The position numbers and the translations under genes are program-made. Positions 60,601 to 64,000 of a stretch of DNA of 64,000 nucleotides are shown one piece after another. The notes under the pieces were generated by a model. The model did not search any database. It was not told the DNA's origin and was given only the letters and a program-made list of their open reading frames with translations. Numbering within the stretch: position 1 is the stretch's first letter; each line of letters opens with the position of its first letter. Source of the DNA: Urechis unicinctus. Lineage: Eukaryota; Annelida; Polychaeta; Xenopneusta; Urechidae. The stretch spans positions 50,727,263 to 50,791,262 of the forward strand of contig CM067356.1 of NCBI GenBank assembly GCA_034190875.2, given 5' to 3'.

Positions 60601-61575
60601 ACTTGTGGGGATGTTTTTCAGTTGTGCATAACAATCAGCTCCAATATTGAAATGCTTTGCGTATTTTCCATCGTAGTGATTCATCAGCCATATTTGGAAT
60701 AATAGTGATTGCCATAGATGCTGCCCTCTTGACAGGACATTCCAGCTGTGACCTGCCTGCCTTCAGTATTGTTGTACAAATATACCCGGACTCACACAAT
60801 GCTGCGCACTATTACGCACGACACGTATGTGGCGATAGAGTCACAGTCGTAAACTTTTGCTGTATTTCGCCGTATGTGTCGTTCAGAAATTCATAACATA
60901 ATTAGCTTCATCATTTGAAAAGGTGTCTTCCCCAAAATAAGGCCAGCTAGGTGCCAGGAAAGCTGGTGTGAATCTTAGCCTCCTTTTTCAAAAAAGGAAC
61001 GTAAACCCCGACGCCAACAAGTCAGAATTCAAACGCTTATAGCCGAGCATAAATCATTGAATAGATTCATAATATCCATGGCGACAATAAACGTGAATGC
61101 TTGAGTCAATTGGGTCAACCATAGTATTATTGTTACATCATGTTCATTGATAATAAGGCACATATCAATTGTCACGTACATGAAGCTAATCAGTTGAAAG
61201 AATACGTTCGCCAATAACCGTCCACATACTGCCATGATTAGCAGTTAAATAGATTATAATGCTAGTGCATCCGTTATCTTGCGATCGATGCGTCTATTCA
61301 TTGAGCGCAGTATTGGTTGTATAAACACCGTATTCCTCATTTTTATTATTCATACATGTAACCGCGTTTTTAAACATGACCAAGTTTTGTGACCAGATTA
61401 CTATTGATCTCATGGCAATAGAAGTTGATTTATAACAATAATAAATAAGTACTGAATGGGCCGAGATTCGTTGGACCAGACGAGAAGATAATGCTTGTGA
61501 ATTCAACAGACTCATCGGGGCTTCGGTTATTCTAAGTCAAATCAGCTCAAATCTCAAGCTCAAATCTTCCACGCA
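57629..61575 (-). repeat. Module B, copy 2, proximal part (right arm)
   Basis: Reverse complement of 8,000 down to 4,385. Partner landmarks are tcatatagctgcttcacagc near 57,844 with 7,800, the ccattcagcatgcacat tract near 59,283 with 6,660, and gtgtcttccccaaaa near 60,922 with 5,000. It carries a tandem duplication at 58,690-59,233 and no supported gene. Confidence 0.85.
58690..59233. repeat. ~257-bp tandem duplication inside module B copy 2
   Basis: The unit with 'ggtcgtcgcatatagaagca' occurs at 58,868 and again at 59,125. Both units begin with ggtctttgtaatcacgcc-like sequence and end in 'agtactattatagcgggttc'. The second has several small deletions. The left arm has the unit once (about 6,720-7,000), so the duplication came after the arms formed. 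Confidence 0.9.
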
Positions 61576-63308
61576 GTGTCTTCAGAAAAATATAGCGTTA
61601 TGCATTTCAAGTAGAACAACCAACCTCCATACGCTAAGGACAAAATATTGCGATATATCTTTTGTCGATATTTGTTGTTAGTTTGTTAAGATAATTCCTT
61701 CATAATCGTTATTATGCACAATACTGCCTTGCACAGACTAATAGCATGAACGCTCCTTATATCCCTTACTGGGACACATAGATCGCATTTTGTGAGCACA
61801 AGTTAGTTTGATTTCCGACGTTAAATGGTTGGTCACAAGATACGACGAAACCCGATACAATCATACGAATCTATTTACTTGGCAAAGACATAAGGCAACG
61901 ATAATCCAATGTTGTCTTATGGTTAGCAAACGGCATTGATTTTTCGTTCCAAAACTATAAAATCAATGGACTGTTGGTCTGTCATTGACATGTTTTAACA
62001 GGGAGTTTATTACCGACAACACTCTTGTGTATAATGTTAGTGAAGACAGTGTTCTATTTGAATCGATTGATTTTTGTAGTGGGAATTGTTAGGTATTGAG
62101 GGAGGTAATATGGAAGATGGAAGTTGAGCCTTTTTAATCAAGCGGCTTGTCTGATGCTTCTAAGCTCTTTAATCCCGGAAATTGGCAAAGTGCTTGGCTC
62201 CTCTTGTGTTAAGGATTTTTACAACCACCACTGTGCATGCAAATCATTTCATTAACCGAATTGTTAAAGATTATGCTCAATCGATACGGAAAATGCTATT
62301 AGTCATTTGAATTTGCCTGGGGTATTTCCGACAAAGCAAGAATAATAAGACATCTTCTTTATGATCCGTTGATTCTAAACAGGCCAACTTGTCCCTGACA
62401 AATGGCACCCTCTCTGCAGTCAGCTTCAACGCCTCAATCGTAGATGCGGCCAATGTATTGCCCTGTTGGTCAACCTCAAACACATACTGGCAGTTTCTCC
62501 TCTCTATATGGACTAGCTCAGCAGCGAAAGATGCAGCAGATGCCTTGACAACATTTCATATGAGGATGTAGATTAGAGGGCTGTTCTGAGGGAATCGTGA
62601 TATTGGGTAAGATTTTGCTATTGGATACGTCAACAGTGCGCCCATGAAGGCTGCATCCCTTTACCTACAACTCCAAAGTGCAATGTCTCTCCTCTACAAG
62701 GGCTAACTCGGTAGTCAAAGGTGCTGCTGTCCCATCATGACAACACTGGACATGAGGATGTAGGTGAGAACACTGCTTTTGTTCGGCTTTTACTATCCGG
62801 AAATTGAAAACCCTCATACCGTTTAATATATTTTGCGCTGACATTTTTCCTTTTTGTGTCGAGCTGTTACTCAATCGAGATTCTTTCATAAATAGTTAAA
62901 ACTAAAGGGCACAAGCGCTGGTGGGATTTCAGGTAACTGAAAGTTGCATCCCTCCCCTCCTCTTTCCACGTATCTATTAGTGTCTTTATAAACATAAAAA
63001 AAACCCGAAAATACACCAATAGCTATCGGCAATAGCAAGTATTGACGAAAAACAGGCAAATAATACTCGGGGTGTACTCCGTGAACGAATCGAACGCATG
63101 CCCTCGGCGACGAGCAGCTCGCGCGACGCTCGCAGTAACTGCATCTTATACGAGATCCCGTGAACCCTTAGTGTCGAATTTCACGCCCAAGCGCAAAAAA
63201 AAAAATATATAAGTACCAGATCAAGTTCAAAAATCGAATGGTTGCTTATACGAGATAATGCTGATAAAGCCGTGAGAAGGCAGGCTATACGGTCTGAATG
63301 AATGAAAT
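61576..63308. other. Right-arm segment replacing the left-arm microsatellites, with a module Y piece
   Basis: In the left arm the homologous position (4,059-4,384) holds the GA/AT microsatellite. Here 1.73 kb contains a module Y fragment at 62,150-62,335 (-), matching 22,120-22,320. It also contains a G/C-richer patch at 62,340-62,890 in which a ~191-bp unit is repeated in tandem: atgaggatgtag at 62,560 and 62,753, 'ctcctct' tracts before each. On the minus strand that patch keeps an open, protein-like frame (VFEVDQQGNTLAASTIEALK), possibly a fragment of duplicated exons from an unknown gene. Confidence 0.45.
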
Positions 63309-64000
63309 TCGACTCATCATTATTGATTAACCGCAACCAATGCCCGAACCGTATGAACACAATCAAATCCATGTAAATTATGTATAATTATCCTCAATAA
63401 CTGGTATGTATCTACAAGAGTTAATTGGATATCATATAAAGACCCACAGACTATGGTTTTGGTAAACATTGTCTATGGTATCCATTCGGATTGACTGACA
63501 CAAAAACAAGAGTATCATTTCGAAACATTTCTAGTCGGTGCATGTGTTCCTGGGTGAATGTGATGACACAAAAACAAGAGTATCGAGATCACTGTTCGAA
63601 TGGATGTCTTCCTGTTTTGCGCTGCGGTGTGTAGTGGTGATACACCTTGATTACAAGATAACTGTGTTATCTGTGGTTCTCAAGGGGAATATCACCGGGA
63701 ACTCGCATCAGCATTTGACACTGAAACCACATCCAACTACTGGACATGTTCAGGCAACGACGCCATCAATCTGCCATAACGACAATCGAGTCGTGACAGC
63801 TCCGCTCAATGGTCAAATTATGGCATCAAAATTGGGTCGTTAAAACCTGTCATGGATCTATTTACCTTCATAATGCTTCCAAGTAGAAGCAATTACGTGA
63901 TATTGATGTCAGCAGTGGTGACAAAGTAATGTCGAGAGCAGACATTTGAATATCAATGATCTCGTCTTTTTCATCCCAGTCATGATTTTTCAAATCCGAA
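63309..64000 (-). repeat. Module A, copy 4 (inverted)
   Basis: Reverse complement of 3,385-4,058 and 16,400-17,035. It contains the invariant core at 63,648-63,789 and an open frame of 101 codons (63,538-63,843, +) that spans it. A short local duplication of the tract 'acacaaaaacaagagtatc' is present at 63,499 and 63,567. The copy is cut by the window end. Confidence 0.85.
63648..63789 (-). other. 142-bp invariant core of module A (copy 4)
   Basis: Its reverse complement is identical at all 142 positions to 3,590-3,731 and 16,615-16,756. In this orientation it reads through GATAACtgtGTTATC and ggacatgttc. Confidence 0.6.

Noticed and set aside
63080-63170. tRNA-like box B (gttcgattc on the minus strand)
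   Set aside because: No box A at the right distance and no cloverleaf can be drawn.
63538-63843. Conserved ~100-codon frame in module A (also 3,536-3,826 and 16,561-16,860, minus)
   Set aside because: Three copies keep it open, but outside the 142-bp core the substitutions change amino acids freely, and in the core even silent sites are identical, so the DNA rather than the protein appears to be kept.

Overview
This window is animal nuclear DNA, most likely from an invertebrate; I cannot name the species. It is AT-rich and full of long microsatellites. Coding regions have spliceosomal GT/AG junctions and one ATGGCGGCG-type gene start. The transposon relics (hAT/ZNF862-like, KRBA2-like integrase plus Ulp1 protease) belong to families common in metazoans. 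There is no operon layout and no CRISPR array.

Layout. (1) About 0-17 kb, 21-30 kb and 50-64 kb are a mosaic of degenerate copies of a few long non-coding modules in both orientations. I call them A, B, C, X, Y and Z. The longest match is an inverted pair: 4.0-9.0 kb (+) against 63.3-52.9 kb (-). Comparing the two arms exposes DNA present in one and absent from the other: 8,975-11,718, 53,768-57,628 and 61,576-63,308. Module A contains a 142-bp core that is base-for-base identical in the three copies fully inside the window, although its flanks differ by roughly 10 %. (2) 18.4-20.5 kb (-) is a decayed KRBA2-like integrase with an Ulp1-type protease. (3) 30.5-32.6 kb is a 2.2-kb G/T-rich minisatellite. 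(4) 33-46.3 kb is a more gene-like island. It holds a hAT dimerisation-domain exon, a GT61 glycosyltransferase gene with one frameshift, a 4.6-kb element bounded by ~199-bp terminal inverted repeats, a clean two-exon gene of unknown function, and possible exons nearby.

The most unusual object is the 38,064-42,685 element. Its + strand carries broken frames for a family-B DNA polymerase (motifs IDMKHCYPAS and VATDSIYIYK). These are followed by an SF1 helicase (GGGSGKTT, LIWDEIC, GDPGQPPPISGE) and an HNH-like Cys-Cys endonuclease remnant. Next comes a small helix-turn-helix/coiled-coil/membrane-segment frame. A Cys/His-rich frame is read inward from the opposite end. The first start codon lies 9 nt inside the left repeat, and the antisense start lies 15 nt inside the right repeat. 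The repeats may therefore carry the same inward promoter. No integrase, capsid or packaging ATPase is visible. The layout suggests a very compact linear replicon that primes replication from protein, now dead in this copy.

I see no standard tRNA or rRNA gene. Most short open frames in the repeat regions look like chance and are not listed as genes.
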